Source: Labedaea rhizosphaerae (GTDB lineage: Bacteria; Actinomycetota; Actinomycetes; Mycobacteriales; Pseudonocardiaceae). From it: DNA of 64,000 bases. Shown one piece after another: positions 45,683 to 53,964 of this stretch. A program made the translations under genes and the position numbers. The DNA lies in NCBI RefSeq assembly GCF_004362825.1, contig NZ_SNXZ01000003.1, positions 782,784-846,783 on the forward strand, written 5' to 3'. Numbering within the stretch: position 1 is the first letter of the stretch; each line of letters opens with the position of its first letter. The notes under the pieces were generated by a model. That model saw only the letters and a list, made by a program, of their open reading frames with translations, made no database searches and was not told where the DNA came from.

Positions 45683-45817
45683 GTGTCCCCCACTCGCGCA
45701 CGGTGTGTCCCCCCTTCCGGCACCCCGTGTCCCCTCTTCAACGGGGGACACACGGGGTCGGAACGGGGGACACACCCGGTTCGAACGGGGGACACACCCG
45801 GCGCGAGTGTGGGACAC
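45683..45817. repeat. 22-bp repeat array, locus 2 (three direct plus four inverted units)
   Basis: Direct units begin at 45683, 45705 and 45727 (GTGTCCCC...). Inverted units end with GGGGACAC, their GACAC at 45747, 45769, 45791 and 45813. All spacings within each set are exactly 22 nt. The two sets meet in a hairpin, GTGTCCCC-TCTTCAAC-GGGGGACAC. The same unit as at 30396. It fills the entire gap between two convergent genes. Confidence 0.93.
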
Positions 45818-45823
45818 GCTTGG

Positions 45824-47296
45824 TCAGGACCAGGTGTGGACGGGTTCGTTGGAGTGCATGTGGCTGGCGTAGCGCCGCACCATCTCGCGTAAGGCCTGCG
45901 CTCGATCGACCCCGCTCGACTGCTCGAGCGTACGCACCGTCTCGACCTGCCACGTCGCGCCGTTGCGCCGGGTGATGCACCGCTGTTCGATCACCCCGAG
46001 CAGCCGGTCCCGGTCCTCGGCCGACACGCCCCAGCGCTCCAACCCGATGTGCGCCAACGGAAGCAGCCGCCGCAGCACCAGCTCGGTCACCGGCACGTCA
46101 CCGACGCCGGGCCAGAACAGCTGCGCGTCGATCCCGTTGCGGGCACCGGCGTGGAAGTTGTCCGTGGCCGCCTGGAAGCTCATCTGCGTCCACAACGGAC
46201 GGTCCTCGTCGGCCAGCGCGCGCACCAGCCCGAAGTAGAACGCGCCGTTGGCCAGCACGTCGACCACGGTCGGGCCCGCGGGCAGCACGCGGTTCTCCAC
46301 GCGCAGGTGCGGGCGCCCCTTCGCCACGTCGTAGATCGGCCGGTTCCACCGGTAGATCGTGCCGTTGTGCAGGCGGAGCTCGGCCAGCTGCGGGATGTCG
46401 CCGCTCGCGAGCACCTCGGCGGGGTCCTCGTCCTCGGTCAGCGGCAGCAGCGCCGGGAAGTACCGCGAGTTCTCCTCGAACAGGTCGAAGATCGAGGTGA
46501 TCCAGCTCTCGCCGAACCACACCCGCGGCCGCACGCCCTGCTCCTTGAGCTCGTCGGGGCGGGTGTCGGTGGCCTGCTCGAACAGCGCGATCCGGGTCTC
46601 CGCCCACAGGTTCTTGCCGTAGAAGTACGGCGAGTTCGCGCCGACCGCGACCTGCACTCCGGCGATCGCCTGGCTGGCGTTCCAGTAGCTCGCGAACGTG
46701 TCCGGCTCGACCTGCAGGTGGTACTGCACGCTGGTGCACGCCGCCTCGGGCACGATCGTGTCCGCGTGCGTGGCCAGCCGTTCGGCCCCGGTGATCGCGA
46801 TGTCCAGGTCCTCGCCGCGGGCGGCGAAGATCTGCTCGTTGAGCAGTTGGTAGCGCGGGTTCGCCGAGATCGTGTCGATGGTCATGTGCTTGCGTGCGAG
46901 CGTCGGCAGGATGCCGATCATCACGATGTGCGAGCCCGCCCCGCTCGCCTTCTCCTGCGCCTCGTTGAGGCTGGCCCGCACGTTGTCCTCGAACGCCTGC
47001 AGCCCGCCCTTGGACAGCGGCCGCGGCGCCAGGTTGATCTCGATGTTGAACTGGCCCAGCTCGGTCTGGAACGCCTCGTCGGCGATGGCCTCCAGAATCG
47101 CCGCGTTGCGCATCGACGGGTCGCCCGCGTCGTCGACCAGGTTCAGTTCGATCTCCAGGCCGGCCATCGGCCGGTCCATCTCGAACATCTGCTCGGTCAA
47201 CATCTGCGCGAACACGTCAAGGCACTGGCGCACCTTCTCCCGGAACCGCTGCCGGTCGGCCCGGGTGAACACCGTCTGTTCGACATCCCTGCCCAT
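45824..47296 (-). CDS. Glutamate-cysteine ligase family (GCS2/YbdK-like) protein
   Basis: A 490-aa protein of the carboxylate-amine ligase GCS2 superfamily. GLEIELNLVDDAGDPSMRN carries the metal/ATP-binding Glu residues, EINLAPRPL is the second acidic motif, and FHAGARNGIDAQLFWPG and NLWAETRIALFEQATDTRP are further signatures. Actinomycetes usually lack glutathione, so members of this group make other gamma-glutamyl compounds (for example EgtA in ergothioneine synthesis). No egtBCD genes are nearby, so I leave the substrate open. Confidence 0.85.
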   Translation of the reverse strand: MGRDVEQTVFTRADRQRFREKVRQCLDVFAQMLTEQMFEMDRPMAGLEIELNLVDDAGDPSMRNAAILEAIADEAFQTELGQFNIEINLAPRPLSKGGLQAFEDNVRASLNEAQEKASGAGSHIVMIGILPTLARKHMTIDTISANPRYQLLNEQIFAARGEDLDIAITGAERLATHADTIVPEAACTSVQYHLQVEPDTFASYWNASQAIAGVQVAVGANSPYFYGKNLWAETRIALFEQATDTRPDELKEQGVRPRVWFGESWITSIFDLFEENSRYFPALLPLTEDEDPAEVLASGDIPQLAELRLHNGTIYRWNRPIYDVAKGRPHLRVENRVLPAGPTVVDVLANGAFYFGLVRALADEDRPLWTQMSFQAATDNFHAGARNGIDAQLFWPGVGDVPVTELVLRRLLPLAHIGLERWGVSAEDRDRLLGVIEQRCITRRNGATWQVETVRTLEQSSGVDRAQALREMVRRYASHMHSNEPVHTWS

Positions 47297-47344
47297 ACGT
47301 CAAGCCTGACCTGTGATCGGCCCGAGCGCTAGATCAATCGGCCA

Positions 47345-48880
47345 TCAACGCTTGCGACGTGTCCCGAAAAGACCGCGGGTGATCTCCCGGCCCAGCGCGC
47401 TCGCCGTCGACCGCAGGAACGACTTGACCGCCGAGTTGCCCAGCGCCTTCTCGAAGAACCCGGGTTCGTCGTGCTCGGGCTCCGGCTGCTTCTGCTCGGG
47501 TGTCAGCTCCGGCTTCTGCTCCGGCGGCGGGGTCGCCTTCGCGGCCATCAGCTCGTAGGCCGACTCGCGGTCCACCGTCTGCGCGTACTTCTCGTGCAGG
47601 GGCGACGACGCGGCCGCCGCCTTGATCGCCTCGTCGCCGATCGTCCCCATCAGCGAGCGCGGCGCCCGCAGCCGGGTCCACGCGACCGGCGTCGGCGCGC
47701 CCTTCTCCGAGAGCACGGTGACGATGGCCTCACCGATGCCCAGCGAGGTCAGCGCCTCTTCCAGGTCGTAGTTCTTGGTCGTCGGGTAGGTCTTGACGGT
47801 CTTGGCCAGGGCCTGCTGGTCCTCCGGCGTGAAGGCCCGCAGCGCGTGCTGCACGCGGGCGCCCAGCTGCGACAACACGCCGTTGGGCAGGTCGGTGGGC
47901 AGCTGCGTGCAGAAGAAGACGCCGACGCCCTTGGACCGGATCAGCTTCACGGTCTGCTCGATGCGGTCGAGGAACGCCTTCGACGCGTCGTGGAAGAGCA
48001 GGTGCGCCTCGTCGAAGAAGAACACCAGCTTGGGCGCGTCCAGGTCACCCGCCTCGGGCAGTTCCTCGAAGAGCTCGGCGAGCAGCCACATCAGGAACGT
48101 CGAGAACAACGCCGGCTTGTCCTGCAGGTTCGTCAGCTCGAGCAGGCTCAGCACGCCCCGCCCGCGGTCCTGGCGCATCAGGTCGGCCACGTCCAGCTCG
48201 GGCTCGCCGAAGAACTCGTCGCCGCCCTGGGCCTCCACAGTGGACAACGCGCGCAGGATCACCCCCGCCGTCGCCGGGGACACGCCCCCGAGCCCGCGCA
48301 GGTCCTCCTTGCCTTCGTCGCCGGTCAGGTACGTGATGACCGAGCGCAGGTCCTTGATGTCGAGCAGCGGCAGGCCCTTGCCGTCGGCCCAGTGGAAGAT
48401 CAGCCCGAGCGTCGACTCCTGCGTCTCGTTGAGCCCGAGGACCTTCGACAGCAGGATCGGCCCGAACCCGGACACGGTCGCCCGCACCGGGACCCCTCTG
48501 CCGCTGGTGCCGAGCGACAGGAACTGCACGGGGAACGCCGTGCCCGCCCAGTCGTCGCCGGTGTCCGCGGCCCGCGCGGTGATCTTGTCCGAGGAATCCC
48601 CCGGACGGGTCAGCCCGGACAGGTCACCCTTCACGTCGGCGAGCAGCACCGGCACCCCCGCCGCAGACAACTGCTCGGCGAGCAGCTGCAGGGTCTTGGT
48701 CTTGCCTGTGCCGGTCGCGCCGGCGACCAGCCCGTGCCGGTTCACCATGGCCAGCGGAACGCGGACCTTGGCGTTCGGGTCGGCGTGGGCGTCCAGGACC
48801 ACCGTGCCCAGCTCGACCGCCGCGCCCGAGGTCGCGTAGCCCGCCGCGATCTCGCTCGCGGCCGCGTTCTCGTCCGTCAT
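47345..48880 (-). CDS. HerA-like ATPase (DUF853)
   Basis: A 511-aa P-loop ATPase: Walker [10 protein letters not shown] (53-61), Walker [14 protein letters not shown], sensor-like [29 protein letters not shown]. This is the DUF853 group of HerA/FtsK-type translocases, commonly annotated as helicase HerA-like. The C-terminal about 100 residues include a charged Pro/Glu/Lys linker and a basic tail (FGTRRKR). AGGAGG precedes the ATG. No NurA or nuclease partner is adjacent; the biological role is unknown. Confidence 0.87.
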   Translation of the reverse strand: MTDENAAASEIAAGYATSGAAVELGTVVLDAHADPNAKVRVPLAMVNRHGLVAGATGTGKTKTLQLLAEQLSAAGVPVLLADVKGDLSGLTRPGDSSDKITARAADTGDDWAGTAFPVQFLSLGTSGRGVPVRATVSGFGPILLSKVLGLNETQESTLGLIFHWADGKGLPLLDIKDLRSVITYLTGDEGKEDLRGLGGVSPATAGVILRALSTVEAQGGDEFFGEPELDVADLMRQDRGRGVLSLLELTNLQDKPALFSTFLMWLLAELFEELPEAGDLDAPKLVFFFDEAHLLFHDASKAFLDRIEQTVKLIRSKGVGVFFCTQLPTDLPNGVLSQLGARVQHALRAFTPEDQQALAKTVKTYPTTKNYDLEEALTSLGIGEAIVTVLSEKGAPTPVAWTRLRAPRSLMGTIGDEAIKAAAASSPLHEKYAQTVDRESAYELMAAKATPPPEQKPELTPEQKQPEPEHDEPGFFEKALGNSAVKSFLRSTASALGREITRGLFGTRRKR

Positions 48881-48965
48881 CTCCGGCCTCCTGCCTGGTC
48901 GCGGCCCGAGGGTAAACAACAACTGCGGATCCGGCCCGTCGGCGACCAGCGCTAACATCCACGGG

Positions 48966-49568
48966 GTGACCGACCGGCTTGTGTGGATCGACTGCGAGAT
49001 GACCGGCCTCGACCTGCGCTCCGACGCGCTGATAGAGATCGCGGCCCTGGTGACCGACTCCGAGCTCAACATCCTGGGCGACGGGGTCGACGTGGTGATC
49101 CACGCAAGCGACGAACAGCTGGCCGGCATGCCCGACGTGGTGCGTGAGATGCACGCCAAGTCGGGCCTGACCGAGGAGGTCCGGCGCGCCGAGGTCAGCC
49201 TGGCCGAGGCCGAGAAGCTGGTGCTCGACTACGTGCGCGAGCACGTGCCCGAGCCCGGCACCGCGCCGCTCGCGGGCAACTCCATCGCCACCGATCGCGG
49301 CTTCATCGCCCGGGACATGCCGGCGCTGGACAGCCATCTGCACTACCGGATGGTGGACGTGTCGTCGGTGAAGGAGCTGTGCCGGCGCTGGTACCCGCGC
49401 ATCTACTTCGCCCAGCCCGGCAAGGGCCTGGCCCACCGCGCGCTCGCCGACATCAAGGAGTCGATCCGCGAGCTGGCCTACTACCGGGAGACGGCGTTCG
49501 TGCCCCAGCCCGGGCCGACGAGCGACCAGGCCAAGGCCGTGGCCGACCGTCTGCTGGGCTCCGAGTAA
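48966..49568 (+). CDS. orn: Oligoribonuclease
   Basis: A 200-aa DEDDh 3'-5' exoribonuclease that degrades 2-5-nt RNA and pGpG to mononucleotides. [10 protein letters not shown] holds the first D/E pair (Asp9, Glu11), HYRMVDVSS the next conserved Asp, and [12 protein letters not shown] the His/Asp of the last motif. Length is the usual 200 aa. GTG start. It is divergent from the HerA-like gene and directly upstream of tRNA-His. Confidence 0.96.
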   Translation: MTDRLVWIDCEMTGLDLRSDALIEIAALVTDSELNILGDGVDVVIHASDEQLAGMPDVVREMHAKSGLTEEVRRAEVSLAEAEKLVLDYVREHVPEPGTAPLAGNSIATDRGFIARDMPALDSHLHYRMVDVSSVKELCRRWYPRIYFAQPGKGLAHRALADIKESIRELAYYRETAFVPQPGPTSDQAKAVADRLLGSE

Positions 49569-49634
49569 CCCGTTGCTAGGTGCCCCCGGGCACCCGGTAC
49601 GATGTGTCTCGCTGCTTCCGACGAAGCAGCAATG

Positions 49635-49707
49635 GTGGGTGTAGCTCAGTTGGTAGAGCACCTGGTTGTGGTCCAGGTGGCCGCGGGTTCAAGTCCCGTC
49701 ACTCACC
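49635..49707 (+). tRNA. tRNA-His (GTG anticodon)
   Basis: Full cloverleaf: acceptor GTGGGTG/CACTCAC (one G-T), D arm GCTC/GAGC, anticodon arm CCTGG-TTGTGGT-CCAGG with GTG at 49668-49670, T arm GCGGG-TTCAAGT-CCCGT. Discriminator C73 can pair with the G at 49634 (G-1), a tRNA-His hallmark. CCA is not encoded. Confidence 0.97.
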
Positions 49708-49715
49708 CGGCAGAG

Positions 49716-49753
49716 CCGGCCCATGCCCGCGGAGAGCGCGGACCATGGGCCGG
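49716..49753 (+). terminator. Terminator-like hairpin after tRNA-His
   Basis: CCGGCCCATG (49716-49725) pairs perfectly with CATGGGCCGG (49744-49753), followed by TTTCGTGTTTCTTG. It lies 8 nt after the tRNA. Confidence 0.7.
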
Positions 49754-49770
49754 TTTCGTGTTTCTTGTGG

Positions 49771-49917
49771 GGGCCAAGCCCCCACACCCCTGGCCGGAGG
49801 GCTTCGCCCCCGGACCCCCATCCCCGCCGGCGGGATGTGCACCCCGGACCCAACGCCTCTGGACGGAGGGCTTCGCCCCCCAACCCCACACCCTGGCCGG
49901 AGGGCTTCGGCCCGCAC
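49771..49917. repeat. Three GGAGGGCTTCGCCC-type hairpin repeats
   Basis: GGAGGGCTTCG recurs at 49796, 49864 and 49899, each followed by CCCCC or GCCCG; a related GGGGGCCAAGCCCCC hairpin is at about 49770-49784. The copies are 35-68 nt apart, separated by GC-rich non-coding sequence. The block fills most of the space between tRNA-His and the S4 gene. I see no gene here. Confidence 0.6.
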
Positions 49918-49941
49918 CTTCATACGATGGCGAGGTTTGAC

Positions 49942-50172
49942 ATGCGCGACAGTGAGATCCGCGACATCGAAATCCGCGACGAGATGATCCGGCTCGGTCA
50001 GCTGCTCAAGCTGGCCGGCATCGCCGAGGACGGCGTGCACGCCAAGGACCTCCTCGACGCCGACGAGGTCACCGTCAACGGCACGATCGAGTTCCGCCGC
50101 GGCCGCCAACTCCACGACGGCGACGTCATCCAAGTGGGAAACGAGCAGGTCAGAGTGGTCGCGCGGCCATAG
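49942..50172 (+). CDS. S4-domain RNA-binding protein (YbcJ-like)
   Basis: A 76-aa protein made almost entirely of an S4 fold: IRLGQLLKLAGIAEDGVHAKDLLDADEVTVNGTIEFRRGRQLHDGDVI. Such small S4 proteins are thought to bind RNA or ribosomes. The ATG at 49942 has GCGAGG 6 nt upstream; ATG 49927 is an alternative. It lies between two tRNA genes. Confidence 0.85.
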   Translation: MRDSEIRDIEIRDEMIRLGQLLKLAGIAEDGVHAKDLLDADEVTVNGTIEFRRGRQLHDGDVIQVGNEQVRVVARP

Positions 50173-50241
50173 TGGATACCCGTTTTTGCCCCCGGTCCAC
50201 GGCATGCTAAGTTTTCTCCCGTCGCCGGAGCGATCCGGCGA

Positions 50242-50314
50242 GCGCCGCTAGCTCAACTGGCAGAGCAGCTGGCTCTTAACCAGCGGGTTCGGGGTTCGAG
50301 TCCCTGGCGGCGCA
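50242..50314 (+). tRNA. tRNA-Lys (CTT anticodon)
   Basis: Acceptor GCGCCGC/GCGGCGC is perfect with discriminator A at 50314. D arm GCTC/GAGC; anticodon arm GCTGG-CTCTTAA-CCAGC; T arm CGGGG-TTCGAGT-CCCTG (one mismatch-tolerant pair). CCA is not encoded. Confidence 0.97.
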
Positions 50315-50326
50315 CAGTTTGTGCAG

Positions 50327-50370
50327 AACGGCACCATGATCATCAGCCACTTGGCGATCATGGTGCCGTT
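50327..50370 (+). terminator. Terminator after tRNA-Lys
   Basis: AACGGCACCATGATC (50327-50341) pairs perfectly with GATCATGGTGCCGTT (50356-50370), followed by TTGCTTTCGTCTTT. A 15-bp stem, 12 nt after the tRNA. Confidence 0.85.
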
Positions 50371-50523
50371 TTGCTTTCGTCTTTGGTGGACCGTCTTCTA
50401 CGGCACCCAAGCCCACATCCACCACGTCGGCCTCTACCTACCGCGAAAAGAGCACCAAGCCGATTCGCTGGGGTGACCGCTTCCGTTCGCCCGACAGCAC
50501 CGACGCCAGCCGCTGCGAGGACA

Positions 50524-50952
50524 TCACGCTCGCGATCCATGCCGCGGATCGTGAGTGTCATCAAGGGTCCGTTTGATGACTTCCAGGCCGTGCGACATCG
50601 CGTCGGCCATTGACGCGCTCAGCTCGTCGGGGAGCACGTCGCGGATCCACACCAGCCGGCACCGCCGCTCGCCGTCGGCAACGACCTGCATGGAGGCGTT
50701 GTCGTGTTCCGGCTGCACGTCGCCGCCGACGACCGCGTAGACGATCCGGCGCGTATCGTGATCAACGCTGACGCGTCGTTCCCGGACCACTGTGCCGTTG
50801 ACGAAGGTGACGATCCGGCAGTCGCCCTCGGCCTGGGTGTCCAGCACGAACCCCGGCGCCATCCGCGAGGGCCCTGCGGCGAAGTCGCCGATCACCTCCC
50901 ACACATCCTCGGCACTGGACTCGATCACGATTTCCTTGCTGATGGACGCCAT
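50524..50952 (-). CDS. SRPBCC-family protein
   Basis: A 142-aa helix-grip fold protein: ISKEIVIESSAEDVWEVIGDFAAGPSRMAPGF at the N-terminus, RIVTFVNGTVVRERRVSVDHDTRRIVYAVVGG in the sheet and a long C-terminal helix (MADAMSHGLEVIKRTL). Typical of polyketide_cyc2-type lipid- or small-molecule-binding proteins. It is divergent from an AraC-type regulator across 183 bp, which probably controls it. Confidence 0.83.
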   Translation of the reverse strand: MASISKEIVIESSAEDVWEVIGDFAAGPSRMAPGFVLDTQAEGDCRIVTFVNGTVVRERRVSVDHDTRRIVYAVVGGDVQPEHDNASMQVVADGERRCRLVWIRDVLPDELSASMADAMSHGLEVIKRTLDDTHDPRHGSRA

Positions 50953-51135
50953 ATCTCCTACCTGTGTTTTCTCCGCACTGCGTCAAACGGTGAGCTGGGT
51001 CAGCCACGAGCGGCAAGGCACAGAAGGTGGCCCTGCGACTCCTTCGGGTCCGGTGCGCACAAGCCTGCCCCGAGCCGCCCCGCGGGTCTTGAAGATCCTT
51101 GCGGGACTGTCAGACCCTCCGCATAGCCTCCGCAG

Positions 51136-51942
51136 GTGCTCTCCTTCGTTGATCTCGCCACCCGGCCGGAGTTCACCGTCGCAGCAGTCGATTGCCGAGA
51201 CGACCACCGCGGCTGGTCGACCGAGCAGCCGCGCGAGGACGTGCGGCTCGTGCTCGTGCGCCACGGCGGTTTCCGCCGCCGGGTCCGCGGTGCCTGCGCG
51301 GACCTCGACCACACCGTCGGCTACCTCGGGGTGCCCGGCGAGGAGGAGCACTTCGCCCATCCCGCCGGCGGCGACCGGTGCACCTCGATCAGCCTGACAC
51401 CCGCGCTCTGGCGCACCCTGGCCGGCGACAAACCACTGTTGGAGCGCTCATCGCTGTATGTGGACGGCAGGCTCGACCTCGCCCACCGACAACTCCTCGC
51501 CGCCACCCGCGCCGCCGACACCGACTACGCGGCGACCGAGAGCCTGATCGGACTGCTGGCCACGATCGTCCGACAGGTCGTGGCCACCACCACCCCGGAC
51601 AACGACCGAGCAGGCATCGGTGACCGGGCACTCGTAGCCCAAGCCCGCGGCGTGATCGCCGACGGCCACCCCGCAGCGGCCGGCCTGGTCCCGCTCGCCA
51701 CCCTGCTGGGTGTCTCGCCCTACCGGCTCAGCCGCGCCTTCACCCGCGAACTGGGGGTGTCACTGACCCGCTACCGCAACCGCGTCCGCGTAGTCCACGC
51801 GCTGGACCGGCTGGAGGCAGGTGAATCCAGCCTCGCCGTCCTGGCCGCCGACCTCGGGTTCGCGGACCAGGCCCATCTGTGCCGAACCGTGCGCGAACAC
51901 CTGGGACACACCCCGACCGCACTGCGCAGACTGCTCTCCTGA
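51136..51942 (+). CDS. AraC-family transcriptional regulator
   Basis: A 268-aa regulator. The N-terminal half is a cupin-like sensor (EDVRLVLVRHGGFRRRV, GEEEHFAHPAGGDRCTSISL). The C-terminal double HTH reads VPLATLLGVSPYRLSRAFTRELGVSLTRYRNRVRVVHALDRLEAGESSLAVLAADLGFADQAHLCRTVREHLGHTP, matching the AraC signature. GTG start. It probably regulates the divergent SRPBCC gene. Confidence 0.9.
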   Translation: MLSFVDLATRPEFTVAAVDCRDDHRGWSTEQPREDVRLVLVRHGGFRRRVRGACADLDHTVGYLGVPGEEEHFAHPAGGDRCTSISLTPALWRTLAGDKPLLERSSLYVDGRLDLAHRQLLAATRAADTDYAATESLIGLLATIVRQVVATTTPDNDRAGIGDRALVAQARGVIADGHPAAAGLVPLATLLGVSPYRLSRAFTRELGVSLTRYRNRVRVVHALDRLEAGESSLAVLAADLGFADQAHLCRTVREHLGHTPTALRRLLS

Positions 51943-52129
51943 CGCCACGGGAGAAACTGCAGGCAAGAAACCCATAACACGACGACGTCACTCGGCCGGC
52001 CGATCGCCCGCTGGTCGATCACACTGCGACGGGGGGCAAGCGGGTGATCAAGTAGTTGGGTGGGGACCAGCACAATTTTCGTCCATGCCCGGACGGGTGT
52101 CCCGCTACCTCAGAGCGCCGCTAAATCCG

Positions 52130-52158
52130 TTGGTGGGCAGGCTGTAGCGGGTTACGCT
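52130..52158 (+). promoter_or_regulatory. Putative Y RNA promoter with operator
   Basis: TTGGTG (52130-52135), 17-nt spacer, TACGCT (52153-52158). A palindrome-like CTGTAGCGGGTTACGC (52142-52157) overlaps spacer and -10. The predicted start is at about 52165, just before the first Y RNA stem at 52169. Aligns with the rsr promoter at 52328. Confidence 0.6.
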
Positions 52159-52164
52159 TCTGGT

Positions 52165-52304
52165 AGTTGGGGATGCGGGCCGGAGTTTGTCGGTTACCTA
52201 ATCTCAGGGTCACGGGTTCGAATCCCGTCCGGCGGTGCCGGTAGCTCAGTTGGTAGAGCATGAGGCCCCATCCGGCAGGCGATCACACGCCCGCAACCCC
52301 GTTC
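52165..52304 (+). ncRNA. Y RNA (YrlA-like) with circularly permuted tRNA-like module
   Basis: Terminal stem: 52169-52180 (GGGGATGCGGGC) pairs with 52289-52300 (GCCCGCAACCCC) at 11 of 12 positions. Inside, tRNA parts come in permuted order: anticodon-stem 3' strand TCTCA (52202-52206), GGGTC, T arm ACGGG-TTCGAAT-CCCGT (52212-52228), acceptor 3' strand CCGGC (52229-52233), a GGT loop, acceptor 5' strand GCCGG (52237-52241), TA, D arm GCTC-AGTTGGTA-GAGC (52244-52259), then TGAGG (52261-52265), which pairs back to TCTCA. The acceptor stem is thus closed and the anticodon stem opens into the terminal helix. Known bacterial Y RNAs beside Ro60 genes carry such tRNA mimics; this one sits 80 nt upstream of rsr. 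Expected role: to bind Ro60 and tether or gate partner RNases. Confidence 0.82.
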
Positions 52305-52327
52305 TCCCCTCAGCGCAGTTAATTCCG

Positions 52328-52356
52328 TTGGGCGCCAAGCTGTAACGCGTTACAGT
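52328..52356 (+). promoter_or_regulatory. Putative rsr promoter with perfect 16-nt palindromic operator
   Basis: TTGGGC (52328-52333), 17-nt spacer, TACAGT (52351-52356). The perfect palindrome CTGTAACGCGTTACAG (52340-52355) overlaps it at the same offset as in the Y RNA promoter. The flanking sequences of both promoters also match (TAAWTCCGTTGG before, TTCT after), so they look duplicated. Confidence 0.65.
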
Positions 52357-52383
52357 TCTCCTCGTCAAAGAGAGGGGGAAGAC

Positions 52384-53964
52384 GTGGACATCTTGAAGAG
52401 CATCGGCCTGCGGCGGACCAAGCAGACCGAGCAGGCGGACCCGCGCCAGGTGCCGAACAGCGCCGGTGGCTTCACCTTCGCCATCGACGACATGGCCCGG
52501 CTGCGCCGGTTCCTCGTGCTCGGTGTGGACGGTGGCACCTACTACGCGGGCGCACACGAGCTGGCCAAGGACAACGCGGCCGTCGTGCTGGAGCTCGCGG
52601 CGAGCCGCACCGCCGATGTGGTCGCGGAGATCGTCGCGGTGTCCACCGCGGGTCGCGCGCCCCGGCAGAACCCGGCGCTGTTCGCGCTCGCCGCGGCCAC
52701 CGCGCTCGGCGACGAGGACGGCCGCCGTGCCGCGCTGGCCGCGCTGCCGCTGGTCGCCCGCACCGGTACCCACCTGTTCCTGTTCGCCGGCTACGTCGAG
52801 CAGTTCCGCGGCTGGGGCCGCGGCCTGCGGCGCGCGGTCGCCCGGTGGTACACCGACGCGCCCGTGGCCAAGGTGGCGTTCCAGGCGGTCAAGTACCGCC
52901 AGCGCGAGGGCTGGTCGCACCGCGACCTGCTGCGGCTCGCCCACCCGGCGACCGCCGAGCCGGACCGCAAGGCGCTGTTCGACTGGATCTGCGGACGCGA
53001 GTCCGCGCCGGCCGAGCACGACGCACTGCGGATCGTCGAGGGGTTCCAGCGCGCGCAGGCCGCGACCAGCGGCTGGGCGCGGCTGGTGACCGAGTACGGC
53101 CTGTCGTGGGAGATGCTGCCGGACCCGGCGCTGGACGACGCGAGCGTGTGGGAGGCGTTGCTGGACAAGGGAATGCCGCCCACCGCGCTGATGCGCCAGC
53201 TCCCCCGGCTGACCCGGCTCGGGCTGCTCGCGCCGACCTCGTCGCGGACCGCGGCGGTGGCGAAGCGGCTGGCCGATCCCGAACGGCTGCGTTCGGGGCG
53301 CGTGCACCCGGTGAACGTGCTGGTCGCGCAGCGCACCTACGCCTCCGGGCAGGGCGCCCGCGGCTCGGCCACGTGGGAACCGTCGCGGCCGATCGTGGAC
53401 GCGCTGGACGCGGCGTTCTATGCGGCGTTCGGGGCGGTCGAGCCGACCGGCAAGCGGACCATGCTCGCGCTGGACGTGTCCGGGTCGATGGCCATGCCGA
53501 TCTCCGGCATGCCGCTGAGCTGCCGGGAGGCTTCGGCGGCGCTCGCGCTGGTGACGGTGGCGACCGAGGCCGCGTACGAGGTCGTGGGGTTCTCGACGAG
53601 CCTCACGCCGCTGGCGATCTCGCCGAGGCAGCGGCTCGACGACGTGCTGCGCACGGTGTCGGGCCTGCCCTTCGCCGGGACCGACTGCGCGCTGCCGATG
53701 GTGGATGCGTTGCGGCGCAAGGCGGAGATCGACACGTTCGTCGTCTACACCGACAGCGAGACGTGGTACGGCGACATCCACCCGCACCAGGCGCTGCGGC
53801 GCTACCGCGAGCGGATGGGCATCGACGCGAAGCTGGTCGTGGTCGCCATGACGTCGACCGGGTTCAGCATCGCCGACCCGGACGACGGCGGCATGCTCGA
53901 CGTCGCCGGGTTCGACTCGGCGGTGCCGACGGTGATCGGCGACTTCGCCCGGGGCGACAAGTGA
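52384..53964 (+). CDS. rsr: Ro60 orthologue (TROVE domain protein, Rsr)
   Basis: A 526-aa Ro-type RNA-binding protein. Residues about 25-345 are the alpha-helical TROVE ring (DDMARLRRFLVLGVDGGTYYAG at its start, NPALFALAAATALGD, HRDLLRLAHPAT, HPVNVLVAQRTYASG). The C-terminal von Willebrand A domain has an intact MIDAS: Asp364-x-Ser366-x-Ser368 in LALDVSGSM, and Thr/Asp in GTDCALPM and VYTDSETWYGD. The GTG at 52384 follows AGAGGGGGAA. Ro60 binds misfolded RNA ends in the ring and Y RNA on its outside, aiding RNA quality control and stress survival. The Y RNA lies directly upstream; a small HTH protein is co-translated downstream. Confidence 0.95.
   Translation: MDILKSIGLRRTKQTEQADPRQVPNSAGGFTFAIDDMARLRRFLVLGVDGGTYYAGAHELAKDNAAVVLELAASRTADVVAEIVAVSTAGRAPRQNPALFALAAATALGDEDGRRAALAALPLVARTGTHLFLFAGYVEQFRGWGRGLRRAVARWYTDAPVAKVAFQAVKYRQREGWSHRDLLRLAHPATAEPDRKALFDWICGRESAPAEHDALRIVEGFQRAQAATSGWARLVTEYGLSWEMLPDPALDDASVWEALLDKGMPPTALMRQLPRLTRLGLLAPTSSRTAAVAKRLADPERLRSGRVHPVNVLVAQRTYASGQGARGSATWEPSRPIVDALDAAFYAAFGAVEPTGKRTMLALDVSGSMAMPISGMPLSCREASAALALVTVATEAAYEVVGFSTSLTPLAISPRQRLDDVLRTVSGLPFAGTDCALPMVDALRRKAEIDTFVVYTDSETWYGDIHPHQALRRYRERMGIDAKLVVVAMTSTGFSIADPDDGGMLDVAGFDSAVPTVIGDFARGDK

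Noticed and set aside
50371-50475. Possible NlpC/P60-like fragment (HIHHVGLYLP) after the tRNA-Lys terminator
   Set aside because: Only about 30 codons without start, catalytic Cys or further similarity. Too short to support.
52199-52265. Broken tRNA-Arg, attachment-site remnant or permuted functional tRNA gene
   Set aside because: The two halves are in reversed order and joined by a 3-nt loop, and the outer sequences form a terminal stem. A Ro60 gene follows immediately. The Y RNA explanation accounts for all of this; no integrase gene is nearby.
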